Positions 1-8,412 of a stretch of DNA of 50,498 bases are shown in pieces (position 1 is the first letter of the stretch; each line of letters opens with the position of its first letter). The position numbers and the translations under genes are program-made. The stretch covers positions 1 to 50,498 of the forward strand of contig JAETSX010000024.1 in NCBI GenBank assembly GCA_021769425.1, in the 5' to 3' direction. The notes beneath the pieces are model-generated. The model made no database searches. It was not told the DNA's origin and worked only from the letters and a program-made list of their open reading frames with translations. The stretch comes from Eubacterium sp. Lineage in GTDB: Bacteria > Bacillota > Clostridia > Lachnospirales > Lachnospiraceae.

Positions 1-87
1 GATACCCCATATCACTTTATACTGGTGAAGTGTCTAAGCTCTACAAAAAATAGGCAGGGAATTGTGCTGCTTCACCAAAAATGTTCA

Positions 88-131
88 GAAAAAATGACCA
101 CCCAGCATCATATCAGCACTGAGTGGTCATT
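88..131 (-). terminator. Rho-independent terminator after the surface-protein gene
   Basis: Two 13-base arms (93-105 and 119-131) pair with one G-U wobble around a 13-base loop. On the minus strand the stem is followed by a run of T (plus-strand A at 88-94). It lies about 80 bases past the stop of the minus-strand gene ending at 214. Bases 1-87 hold nothing I recognise. Confidence 0.8.
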
Positions 132-213
132 ATCAAATTATTTTTCTGAAAAAAGCAGGACACAACTCAATAGAATCCAACTGAACAACAAAAGACGTTT
201 GCTAAATCGGATT

Positions 214-1920
214 TTACTTCTTAATCTTACTGCTCAATTTTGCCTTGCTCCATGCACTATACAGCGTTTCTTTGCCAGATTTCTTGTAACTGCGTATCCT
301 TACATAATATTTCTTGCCCGTCTTCAGCTTTGTAAACGTGTAAGAAGTCGTTGACAGGTTCTTGGATTTCACATTCTTCCTGAAGTTCTTATCTGTGCTT
401 ATTTGCACCTGATACCCTGAAGCCATCTTATCCTTTGCCCATTTCACGGTTAATTTCTTGCCTTTCGCTGTCTTTGCTGATTTTTCGGACGGCTTCTTGG
501 GGCTTACCTTGATGGTTACTTTCTTAGATACCTTTCCTGCCTTGATGGTTATGGTTGCAACTCCAGTGTTTTTGATTGTTACCTTGCCTGTATTCTTATC
601 TACTGCGGCAATCTTTGGCTTAGAGCTTGTAAAGGTCATCTTGCTCTTGGAAGTCGCATTGATTTTGAATGGCTTTGCTCCATATGTCACCTTGTAAACA
701 GTTTTCTTGCAGGTAATCTTGGAATCCGGCTGTTCCCCTGCTTTTGCTATCGTAAAGTTTACAGATTTGCTTCCAGTATAATTGCCTTTGCCCGTTACAG
801 TTGCCTTGGCCGTTCCTGCTTTCGTATTATTGCTGTAGCTAACGGTGTAATCTGTATTTAAAACTAAAGTTTTTCCATCTAGCTTCACCGATACAGACGG
901 CTTCTTTGCTTTTCCATCATAAGTGTAACTGGTTTTTGACAATGTTACGGTCGCTTTGGAAATGTCAATCTTTTTCGGTTCCTCTGCTGCTTTCGTAATA
1001 GCGAACTCCGTTGTCTTGCTCCCGGTGTAATTGCCTTTTCCGGTCACAGTTGCCTTGGCTGTCCCCACATTTACATTATTGCTGTAAGTAACTGTGTAAT
1101 CCGTATTCAGGGCTAAGGTTTTCCCATCCAGCGTTACGGTCACGGTCGGGGTCTTGGCTTTTCCATCATAGGTATAGCTGGTTTGTGACAATGTTACGGT
1201 CGCTTTGGAGATATCTATCTTTTTTACATCATCCGCCTTGCTAATGGTGAATGTTGCTGTCAGGGTTCCCTGATACCCGTACCCGTATATTGCTTCAACA
1301 ATTACTGTGGCAGTCCCTACCTCGATATTATCTTTATAGGTAACGGTGAAACCTGGTTCCTTTGGAATAATTTGAGTTTCAGAATGGTTATCTTTTAAAA
1401 TTACGGATGGGGTCTTTGGCTTTCCATCATAAATATAGTTAGTCTGTTCCAAGATGACACTCCAGTCAGCAGGAAGCATTGGAACGTTTACAGGCTTCCA
1501 AATATAAAATTCTTTCTCTATCTTACCTACATAACTTCCCCGGCCTGAAATAACTACTTTGGCAGTGCCTCTTTCCAGATTATTAAGGTAAGTAACGGTA
1601 TAATCTGTATCAAGCACTAATACTTTTTCCACTAATTTGACAGTTACAGACGGGGGCTTCTCAGTTCCATCATATATATAGTTCTCTTCTTCCAGTGTCA
1701 CATCAGCCGCGGAAATATTCGTAACCTCTCCAGACGATTCAAATTTTATTCCGTTATCCTTTGCAAATGTCTCCGCTGCTGTGCCAGTCAAGCCATGGAT
1801 TACAAGCTCCTTACTGCATCGATCAAATGCACTTCTCCCAATCGCTTCCACACTACTGGGAATTGTTACGCTGCTTAAGCTTCTACAACCATAAAATGCA
1901 CTGCTCCCGATACTTTTCAG
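214..1920 (-). pseudogene. 5'-truncated surface protein: LRR_5/BspA-type repeat, four or more Ig-like (MBG-type) repeats, FN3-like end
   Basis: The frame is open from 1920 down to a TAA at 214. It starts inside a BspA-type leucine-rich repeat (IGSSAFYGC, then a second IGRSAFDRC). No signal peptide or credible start is present: the longest ATG/GTG-type start is a GTG at 1851 in mid-repeat, and a TGA lies at 1921. After the LRR come about four 75-80-residue repeats with the signature YTYDGKAK...NTDYTV.YSNN..GTA..TV.GKGNY, typical of clostridial secreted Ig-like domains. A BIG2-like stretch follows, then an FN3-like C-terminus ending near KYYVRIRSYKKSGKE. The 45734-47725 protein ends the same way. 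Intact relatives have a signal peptide and more LRRs, so I infer that the 5' part has been lost and replaced by esterase remnants. If expressed it would be an extracellular adhesin-like protein. No sortase motif is seen. Confidence 0.75.
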
Positions 1921-2017
1921 TCATTCTTTCTGAATTAAATTTTTCTCGTCTAATCTTTGCAGCGGAAAATCTGGCATGCTTTCTGCCATAAGTTCTGCTT
2001 CTTCCATATCACGGTTC

Positions 2018-2298
2018 TTAGTATTTCTGAAAAAAGCGGCACTGATCCGCATTGCATTCCTTTGCCATCTCTGATTTCAAATTTAAATGAAACACATGCC
2101 CCGGCTCCTGTCCGCAGCCGCCGTAAACTGAAAAGGCACATTTTTTTCCATAAATATGTCTGCCAGAAGAAGGGCATGACCCGACAGGGAATCTCCTGCC
2201 GCGGCCATGATAAATGTCGGCGGAAACTGCCCCGTTACGCAATTTCCCTAGTCGCCTTCCTGAAACATCTTCCTCACTTTATCGCTCATCCTGGGCAT
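2018..2298 (-). pseudogene. C-terminal remnant of an alpha/beta-hydrolase (acetyl-esterase-like)
   Basis: Minus-strand codons in one frame read VTGQFPPTFIMAAAGDSL, then a helix ending LLLADIFMEKNVPFQF. In a second frame they continue with GHVFHLNLKSEMAKECN and QCRFFQKY. Together these match the C-terminal third of alpha/beta-hydrolase esterases: the acid-residue strand, the catalytic His region and the final helix. The two parts lie in different frames and a TAG precedes the first, so at least one frameshift and one nonsense change have occurred. The N-terminal two thirds, with the nucleophile Ser, is missing. It follows the rhamnose transporter permease directly, so it may once have been the last gene of that operon, for example a deacetylase for pectic sugars (inference). 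Confidence 0.6.
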
Positions 2299-2332
2299 GC
2301 CTGCTCCGCCTTTCCTACTGTATATTAATTTA

Positions 2333-3211
2333 CTAACCCTTTACTGCCCCGCCTGTTAATCCTTCTACAATCTGTGAAGAAAACAGGAAATACACTACAA
2401 TAATCGGAACCAGCGTAATCATAACCGCCGCCATGGACTCGCTCATATACCTCATAAACTGTCCAATGTACCGGTAACTGGCCAATGTCAGCGTTGTCAC
2501 ATTTTTATTGCCCAGAATAACCATAGGCATATAGAAATCATTCCACTGTCCAATGGATGTAATCAGCGCCATAGTAAACATTACCGGTTTGCAGATCGGA
2601 AGTATAATATGAAAGAATACCCGCAAATCACTGCAGCCGTCCAGTCTGGCCGATTTCTCCAATGCCACAGGGATTGTGCGGAAAAATTTCTGAAAAATCA
2701 GGCAGGACATAGATATGCCTGAAATATATACCAGAATCAGGCCAGCCAAATGGTTTAAAAGCCCCATATTCCTTAGAATCAAAAACAACGGTAAGATCGT
2801 AACCTGTATCGGCACCATCATGCCTACCATAAAATAACTGGACAACAGTGTCTTTCCCTTAAAATTATATCTTGCAATTCCATAAGCCGCCATCGATGAC
2901 AGCAAAATACATCCGGCTGTCCCACAAACGGTGAGGATCACACTGTTTTTCAGGTAAAGCAAAATATCCGTATCAAACAGCACGGAAGCATAGCTGGACA
3001 ATGACAGCGCTTTCGGCAGTCCAACAAAATTCGACACCAAATCCCCCTTTGTTTTCAGGGAATCCATCAATGTAATGCCAACCACAAAAATCGTAATAAA
3101 ACTATAAAGAATCAGGATCGACGATATGATCCAACGGGCAATTTTTCCTTTTACAGAGAGAACTTCGTGCCCGCCCTGTGAAAAATCCTTGTCTTTTCCC
3201 TTTCCTGCCAT
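2333..3211 (-). CDS. Carbohydrate ABC transporter permease, MalG-type (CUT1)
   Basis: A 292-residue inner-membrane permease with six predicted membrane spans. The first is near residues 25-50 after a charged, soluble N-terminus. The EAA loop that docks on the ATPase reads about EKSARLDGCSDLRVFFHIILP (near residues 185-205), with the conserved G of the EAA..G signature. The length is normal for MalG-type subunits. The start is set by GGAGGG eight bases upstream. It is the last intact gene of a minus-strand run of binding protein, MalF-type and MalG-type permeases. No ATPase gene is nearby, as is usual in Clostridia, where a shared MsmK-type ATPase serves many CUT1 systems. The position behind rhaD suggests rhamnose or rhamnosyl oligosaccharides as substrate (inference). 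It may be without function, because both partner genes appear damaged. Confidence 0.92.
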   Translation of the reverse strand: MAGKGKDKDFSQGGHEVLSVKGKIARWIISSILILYSFITIFVVGITLMDSLKTKGDLVSNFVGLPKALSLSSYASVLFDTDILLYLKNSVILTVCGTAGCILLSSMAAYGIARYNFKGKTLLSSYFMVGMMVPIQVTILPLFLILRNMGLLNHLAGLILVYISGISMSCLIFQKFFRTIPVALEKSARLDGCSDLRVFFHIILPICKPVMFTMALITSIGQWNDFYMPMVILGNKNVTTLTLASYRYIGQFMRYMSESMAAVMITLVPIIVVYFLFSSQIVEGLTGGAVKG

Positions 3212-3223
3212 CCATTCTCCCTC

Positions 3224-4121
3224 CTAATTATCGTATTCAAATCTTGCAAGAACTTTATTCTGGGCAAAGGTAACAATCAGCATAACCACAAACATAACCA
3301 GGCAGATTGCCGCCCCCGAATCCCAGGTCTGATTTTCCATTCAGGCCGCTTCCAAATGTATACCGGTAGAATACCGTATTTGCAAAATCAAGGCTTCCGT
3401 TCACTCCACCGTTGGAACCGCCCAAAATATATGGAAGATCAAATACTGCCAATGCCCATATAGTACTCATCGTAATAATAGATGCACAGGACGGCAAAGA
3501 CAACGGAAGCAGAATGTGCCAAAACCTCTGCCATTCCGTACACCCGTCAATACGGGATGCTTCCATAACTTCCTGAGGAATATCCATAAAGTTAGAGTAA
3601 AAAATCATAATACCGGAACCGGAACCCTGCCACAGCACAAGAAGAATCAACAATTTAAAGGCCCAATTCGGATCTCCGAACCAGCCTCTTGCCGGCAGGC
3701 CGATTTTGGTCAGAAAATCATTTAAAAAACCGATATTCGGATCAAAAATCAGTGTTGCAAAAAAACTGACAATCGTAGAACTGATTACATACGGAAGAAA
3801 TACCATAAATTTAATATATTTATGCGCCGGTATTTTAATAAAGAGAAAATATGCAACCAAATACTGAAACGGCGTAATAATCAGCCACACGCACAGCAGA
3901 TATTTCATATTATTTTTAATTGCGTTGAAAAACGTGGGCGCAAACCGCTCGTCTGTAAATATTGTGATAAAGTTTTTTATTCCCACAAAGTTGATGGAGC
4001 CCATCCCAGACCAATCTGTAAATCCCAGGAACAGGACATAAAGAATCGGCGCTACTACAAATATCGTATACAGGATGAAGCCAGGCGTAATAAAAAACAG
4101 ATAATTTCTATTTTTCTTCAT
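3224..4121 (-). pseudogene. Carbohydrate ABC transporter permease, MalF-type, with a one-base frameshift near the 3' end
   Basis: The ATG at 4121 has GGAGG ten bases upstream and lies ten bases past the end of the binding-protein gene. The protein is a normal CUT1 permease with an EAA loop (about EASRIDGCTEWQRFWHILLP). After NGKSDLGFG the frame goes wrong and ends early at 3255. The minus strand has five G there (plus-strand C at 3313-3317). With four, it would read on through ICLVMFVVMLIVTFAQ, the expected last membrane span, and stop at 3224 with about 298 residues. The lesion is therefore a single extra base in a homopolymer, either a real frameshift or a sequencing error. As written, the product lacks its last membrane segment and carries an aberrant tail. 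Confidence 0.85.
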
Positions 4122-4131
4122 GGCAGTCCTC

Positions 4132-5409
4132 CTATTCCATGCATGCTGCAATCTCATCCATGAGCTCATCCACCGTCATTTCCTTGGAAAAAATTTTCGG
4201 AAAATCATCCGCCCAGAGGTTTGACGCTTCCCCGCCCTCTGAATAGGAACTTAATACATTCTGCCAGCTTCTGTATACATTTCCTTTGCCGCTCTCGGAA
4301 ATTTCTTTTGCAATCTCGGAACTGGCCTCAATCTCTGTCGTTCCGGAAACTGCCCCCTGTGACTGCACCCAGATTGTCTGAGCCTCTTTTGTTGCACAGA
4401 AGTTAGCAAACGTCTTAGCTGCTTCCAGATTTTTTGAATCAGCGTTGACACTGTATCCGCAGGATGCTGTTCCCACAAGCCCTGTAGTTCCATCCTCAGA
4501 AGGAATTGCAAACGCCCCGAAATCCAAATCCGGGTTATTCATACTGAATGTTGCCGCATCCCAGGAACCGGCAAGGGTCATCGCTGCTTTCCCTGTGGTA
4601 AACGCAAGGCTTTGATTGCTGCTGTCAAGCACACCGAACCAGTTATCCCCAAAATACCCTGCATCGGCCCATTCCACCATCTTAGCCATTGCTTCTCTTG
4701 CAGGCGCATCGGTTGTTTTTACAGAATAATCCTGTAGGCCTGCACTGTATTCCGGATTATAGGTTGCCAGAATCGGTTCGTAGGCAAACAGCATGCACCA
4801 AGAATCATATGCCTGGGATAAAGGCGTAATTCCTTTCCCTTTTATCTCTGCCAGCAATGCTTCAAACTCACTGAAAGTACTTGGAATCTTCCAGCCATTT
4901 TCTTCAAACATGGTTTTATTGTAATAGCAGGTACGGGTATCCATTGTCATTCAGGGTACCGCATAAGCGCCTCCGTCCACCTCTACCAGTTCCATAGCGC
5001 TGTCAGGAATAAAGCTAAAATCTACATCATCTTTTAAATCTGCAAGAGCGTTATTTTCAACCAGATCCGGAAGAGTTGATGTTGCTGTTCCATTTGTCCA
5101 AAACAAATCCGGGCCTTCCCCTGACTGAATTGCCGTTTTCAGCAGATTATCGTAGTCTCCGTCTGCTTTGATTTCATAATCAACTTCAATTTCCGGGTAT
5201 TTTTCATTAAAAGCTTCAATAACTCCCACAACGCTGTCCTCAAAACTGTAATCGTGATATCAAACAGTCAAAGCCCCAGACACTCCATCCCCGCCCTTAT
5301 TTGCATTTGAATCAGCATTTGAATTTGAATTCAAATCCGCTCCGTTCCCGCATGCTGCCAGGGATAATGCCATACATCCTGCAAGCGCTGCCGCCACTAA
5401 CTTTTTCAT
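4132..5409 (-). pseudogene. Extracellular sugar-binding lipoprotein of the CUT1 transporter, interrupted by two in-frame TGA codons
   Basis: The ATG at 5409 begins a lipoprotein signal (MKKLVAAALAGCMALSLAAC; lipobox LAAC) followed by an Asn/Ser-rich linker. One frame of 425 codons then encodes a family-1 solute-binding protein: EAFNEKYPEIEVDYEI, GEGPDLFWTNG, a cross-over MDTRTCYYNKTMFEENGW and LAGSWDAATF. TGA codons interrupt it at 5260-5262 (after ALTV) and 4951-4953 (between AVP and MTMDTR). In relatives both positions are usually Trp, as in LTVW and YAVPWMxxDT, so each fits a single TGG to TGA change. The MalF and MalG permeases follow on the same strand. The likely role was capture of rhamnose-containing saccharides (inference from context). 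Standard-code stops elsewhere in the window argue against recoding. Confidence 0.85.
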
Positions 5410-5644
5410 TACTTTTTCCTTCTTAACTTTGAAGGTAGTGTCAACTTTATACGTCCAAAATCGGCTCAACCTCAGTAAAATTAAGGGTTTCAGGGTCTAT
5501 GAGCCTTTACCTCCCCTTTCTTTGGCTTGGGCGACCCAAATTTTACGTCGGGAACCCAGTCAAGGCCGGGCTGAAAGCCCGTTAAATTCAGCCTTGAAAT
5601 CTGCTGTCTCCTGCTAAGCTTCCGTTTCCTGTTTATTTCCTCAA
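5410..5644 (-). promoter_or_regulatory. Structured 235-base intergenic region between rhaD and the transporter operon
   Basis: On the minus strand the spacer has nested inverted repeats. TCAAGGC and GCCTTGA arms enclose a CGGGC/GCCCG hairpin (about 5563-5601). Further on, GGGTC...GACCC arms enclose AGCC...GGCT (about 5490-5540). There is no clear T-run, so it is not an obvious terminator. It could be an mRNA processing or stabilising element between rhaD and the binding-protein gene, or a leader RNA. I could not match it to a known riboswitch class. No convincing sigma-70 promoter is seen. Confidence 0.4.
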
Positions 5645-6472
5645 TTACTTCTCATACAGGAATTTCTCAGGCAGTTCCACTTTAAAGTCTGCTGCCAAAT
5701 CCCGGAAGTTCTGCGGCGTGATGGTCTGCAGCTTATCCGGCCGCATAGACAGCATTTTCACAAGTATCTCTGCCGACTTTTCCACGGTATGCATCAATCC
5801 GAAGGTCAAATCGAAGTCCTCACCGGAACAGAACATTCCATGGTGCGCCCAGATGGCCACATCATACTGCTTCATCAATTCACTGGTTGCAACTGCGATA
5901 TCGCGGCCGCCCGGTACCATCCATCCTGCCACGCCGATTCCTGACGGAAATACAACCGGGCACTCAGTGGCCATCTCCCACAATTCTCTTGTAAATACTT
6001 CATCACTCAAAGGCAATACAAAGGTAAGGGCAATCACATTCGTGGTATGGGCGTGATAAATCACCCGATGGGCTCCATTTGACGCCGCTTTTTTCACCTC
6101 ATGGTTCATCAAATGGCTTGGAAGCTCGCTGGTGGGCCTTCCGCCATTTACCAGCCCCCAGCAGATGCGGTAATTCTCTCCCTTATCGTCCAGTTCAATA
6201 ATGCATATGCTGTCCTCCGGGTCCAGAATAACATTGCGGAAATACTTGCCGCTGCCTGTCACCGTGAAATATTCTCCTGCAAGATCTGGCACGCTGGTTC
6301 CAATTTCTTTCCACTCACCTTCCATGCTGAAATATTCCCTGACTTCTTCCACTTCCTCGGCTTTCATGCGGTAAGACAGGTTGCCTCCATTTCTTTCATG
6401 CCAACCCTGCTCCCATCCATCGTTACACATACGGATAAATCCCTGTACAAATTTTACATCAGTAATACTCAT
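5645..6472 (-). CDS. rhaD: L-rhamnulose-1-phosphate aldolase
   Basis: A 275-residue class II (zinc) aldolase that splits L-rhamnulose 1-phosphate into dihydroxyacetone phosphate and L-lactaldehyde in the cytoplasm. The zinc site is visible as HAHTTN (two His) plus a distal AHHGMFCSG His. The RhaD-specific N-terminus includes GNLSYRM, and the segment ECPVVFPSGIGVAGWMVPGG lies before the last His. The length is normal. A GGAG Shine-Dalgarno lies eight bases before the ATG. The gene follows the isomerase and kinase genes, completing the three-step rhamnose pathway. No lactaldehyde reductase gene lies in the window. Confidence 0.93.
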   Translation of the reverse strand: MSITDVKFVQGFIRMCNDGWEQGWHERNGGNLSYRMKAEEVEEVREYFSMEGEWKEIGTSVPDLAGEYFTVTGSGKYFRNVILDPEDSICIIELDDKGENYRICWGLVNGGRPTSELPSHLMNHEVKKAASNGAHRVIYHAHTTNVIALTFVLPLSDEVFTRELWEMATECPVVFPSGIGVAGWMVPGGRDIAVATSELMKQYDVAIWAHHGMFCSGEDFDLTFGLMHTVEKSAEILVKMLSMRPDKLQTITPQNFRDLAADFKVELPEKFLYEK

Positions 6473-6510
6473 TCTTTTTCTCCTTTATTCTAAAATAATT
6501 CCATCTGTGC

Positions 6511-6705
6511 CGCTGCATTGCAGGCTTTTGCGCGCTGGTGCAGCTTTGCCGCTGCATGGCAGGCCTTTGCGCGTTGGTGCAGCTTTGCCGTTGAATTGCA
6601 GGCCTTTGCGCGCCGGTGCAGCTTTGCCGCTGCATGGCAGGCCTTTGCGCGCCGGTGCAGCTTTGCCGCTGCATGGCAGGCCCCTGCGCGCCGATGCAGC
6701 TGTAC
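6511..6705. repeat. Five-copy 39-bp tandem repeat between isomerase and rhaD
   Basis: Five consecutive 39-base units begin at 6511, 6550, 6589, 6628 and 6667. Each has the form CGCTGCATGGCAGGCCTTTG plus CGCGCCGGTGCAGCTTTGC, with a few substitutions. Transcribed on the minus strand, each unit can form a GCAGC...GCTGC hairpin with a six-base loop, giving a ladder of stem-loops inside the rha operon message. Because 39 is a multiple of three, several frames stay open through the array, but none has a ribosome site or a recognisable product. Confidence 0.9.
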
Positions 6706-6718
6706 ATCCAGAAAACAT

Positions 6719-8137
6719 TTACCTTGTAACAACATCCACCGGCACATGAAAAATTTTTGCAACCTTTAAAATTGTGTCAATGTGCCTTCCTGCCGCCGCA
6801 GCCATATGATGTGTGGGCCCTGCTTCACTCCATCTGTTGCAGAATTCTCTGGCGCCGCACCGAAAGCGTGTCCGCATATTGGTATCTCCGAAATTAAAGA
6901 TTGGCCCAGCCTCATTGACTCCCTCAGCCGCCACAAACCTGAAATTGCCGTCCCGATCCTGAGTAATTCCCAAGTAGGTAACCGGACCTAAGTGCGGATA
7001 GAACTGAGTCAGATAACCGCCGCCGGTTTTCCCATGGAACACAGGCACAATCTTCATAGTAGGCTTCTTTGCTGAAATATCAGCGTCGCCGGAACCGCTG
7101 TGGCCGATAATGCAGATGTCCTCCTCAAAATCAATGGAGTACATTTCCGACAGCTGTCCTGTTCCGGAAATTGTCTTTAGAATACTCATGGCCATAGCCA
7201 CCTTAATATCGCCTTCCACTGCACAGGCAACCCCCTGCTTAATCAGCATGGAAAATGCAGGAATCAGCATGCTGTCTAAAACGCCCGCCTTTCCCTGGGC
7301 AAAGCCGTCGTAATGAGAAGCAATAAACGCAATCTGCTCCGTCTTCACCCACTGTTCGAAAGCAACCACATATTTTGCCATTTCCCAGACTTTTTCAATG
7401 GCGCCGCCGCCCTCAATGTCAAAGGTGTCAAGAATGTCCTGAGCTTTTGCGCGGACAGCAGCTTCATCTGTAATATCATCGGCAATGGACCACATCTTCT
7501 CCCAGTCAAACTGCTTGGTGTAAAGAAACATCCTGTGATAGAGATTGGTTTCATCAATATACAGGTCCATCATGCCGGGATAAGGACGTCCGATCTGCGC
7601 CAGATTCGTATCCCGGAACCGGCGGCGCACCTGAGCGGCACGGCACCAGTCCTCAATTTCAGCCTGTACTGCCGGATCTCCGCCTTCCGCTACGCCTGTG
7701 ATGACAGCATGGCTCTTACCGGCCCGCTCCAAATCTGCCACCATCTCACCCACAGCGCCGCAGGCATACAGCTGGCCAAGCCATGTGGCAGTATCGGTAT
7801 TTTCATAATCAGGCGCCTTTTTCTTCTGGATGTTCACCAGTACCACCGGCACATCCAGATCCCGAACCGCTGGAAGCATATTATAAGAAGTTGCGTAAGT
7901 AAGAAGCTGCAAAATCACAAGGTCAACATCTGCTGCGCGGAACTTGTCGCCCACCGCCTGGGCCAGCTCTTTTGTGGTAACGATGCCTCCGTCCACAAGT
8001 TCCACCGTCGTTGGAAGCATCTTTTTAAACGAGTCATACTGCGCCTCGAATTCCGGCTCCAATGACGGAAACTGCGGCAGATATGCCCCCAGAGCAATAG
8101 AAAAAACTCCAATCCTTGCCTTGGTATCTACTAACAT
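6719..8137 (-). CDS. L-arabinose/L-fucose isomerase-family protein, probable L-rhamnose isomerase
   Basis: A 472-residue protein of the fucose/arabinose isomerase fold. The N-terminal domain starts RIGVFSIALGAYLPQFP. The central part contains IGRPYPGMMDLYIDE. The C-terminal domain contains EEDICIIGHSGSGDADIS and a late THHMAAAAG His pair near the end. GGAGG lies ten bases before the ATG. It sits between rhamnulokinase and rhamnulose-1-phosphate aldolase genes, and no canonical RhaA is present in the window. I infer that it performs the L-rhamnose to L-rhamnulose step as a non-orthologous isomerase. The alternative is an arabinose or fucose isomerase of broad specificity. Family assignment is firm; substrate is inferred only from context. 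Confidence 0.85.
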   Translation of the reverse strand: MLVDTKARIGVFSIALGAYLPQFPSLEPEFEAQYDSFKKMLPTTVELVDGGIVTTKELAQAVGDKFRAADVDLVILQLLTYATSYNMLPAVRDLDVPVVLVNIQKKKAPDYENTDTATWLGQLYACGAVGEMVADLERAGKSHAVITGVAEGGDPAVQAEIEDWCRAAQVRRRFRDTNLAQIGRPYPGMMDLYIDETNLYHRMFLYTKQFDWEKMWSIADDITDEAAVRAKAQDILDTFDIEGGGAIEKVWEMAKYVVAFEQWVKTEQIAFIASHYDGFAQGKAGVLDSMLIPAFSMLIKQGVACAVEGDIKVAMAMSILKTISGTGQLSEMYSIDFEEDICIIGHSGSGDADISAKKPTMKIVPVFHGKTGGGYLTQFYPHLGPVTYLGITQDRDGNFRFVAAEGVNEAGPIFNFGDTNMRTRFRCGAREFCNRWSEAGPTHHMAAAAGRHIDTILKVAKIFHVPVDVVTR

Positions 8138-8259
8138 GATAAATCCTCCTTTTCCATGATATCATTTCTATTGGCCGAAACTGGACAATCCAGAAGCCCG
8201 GTTTGTGTGTGAAAGGGCAATCCGGAATATCCGTCCGTTTCCAACAAGGTCTTTCCTAA

Positions 8260-8293
8260 AACAAAGTGGACAAGCCCATCTCAGCTCCCCTTG
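8260..8293 (-). repeat. Copy 1 of a short dispersed repeat, in the rhaB-isomerase spacer
   Basis: Read on the minus strand, this segment (GAGCTGAGATGGGCTTGTCC and following ACTTTGTT) matches 22626-22660 on the plus strand at roughly 27 of 33 aligned bases. The rest of the 275-base spacer (8138-8412) holds further hairpins, for example GTCGC-TTTA-GCGAC at 8338-8351 and a CCCCGGGG palindrome near 8304, but no gene. The whole spacer looks like a mobile or palindromic repeat inserted into the operon. Translated frames across it have no convincing ribosome site. Confidence 0.65.
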
Positions 8294-8412
8294 CCCCTCA
8301 ATCCCCCGGGGATTGCACACTTTGCGCGCCGAGCACGGTCGCTTTAGCGACATCATACCTCTCGTGCGAATACCTTCGCTCTTGCGCTCCAGCGCCAACT
8401 CCATCTTATACA

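Noticed and set aside
25-354. 109-residue plus-strand protein at the left edge
   Set aside because: It runs antisense through a terminator and the end of the surface-protein gene, with no ribosome site or recognisable motif.
1950-2242. Independent small minus-strand genes
   Set aside because: Their residues are pieces of one alpha/beta-hydrolase C-terminus in shifted frames, so they are treated as one remnant.
4132-5409. UGA recoded as tryptophan in this organism
   Set aside because: TGA ends several clearly intact genes here (rhaB, the response regulator, the ABC ATPase and permease, the LytTR regulator, the antitoxin), some with ATGA overlaps into the next gene. TGG is used freely for Trp. 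Local nonsense changes or errors fit better.
6511-6705. CRISPR array
   Set aside because: Units are contiguous without unique spacers and there are no cas genes.
6459-6762. Small proteins encoded in the 39-bp repeat array, both strands
   Set aside because: Frames are open only because the repeat length is a multiple of three; no ribosome sites and no family.
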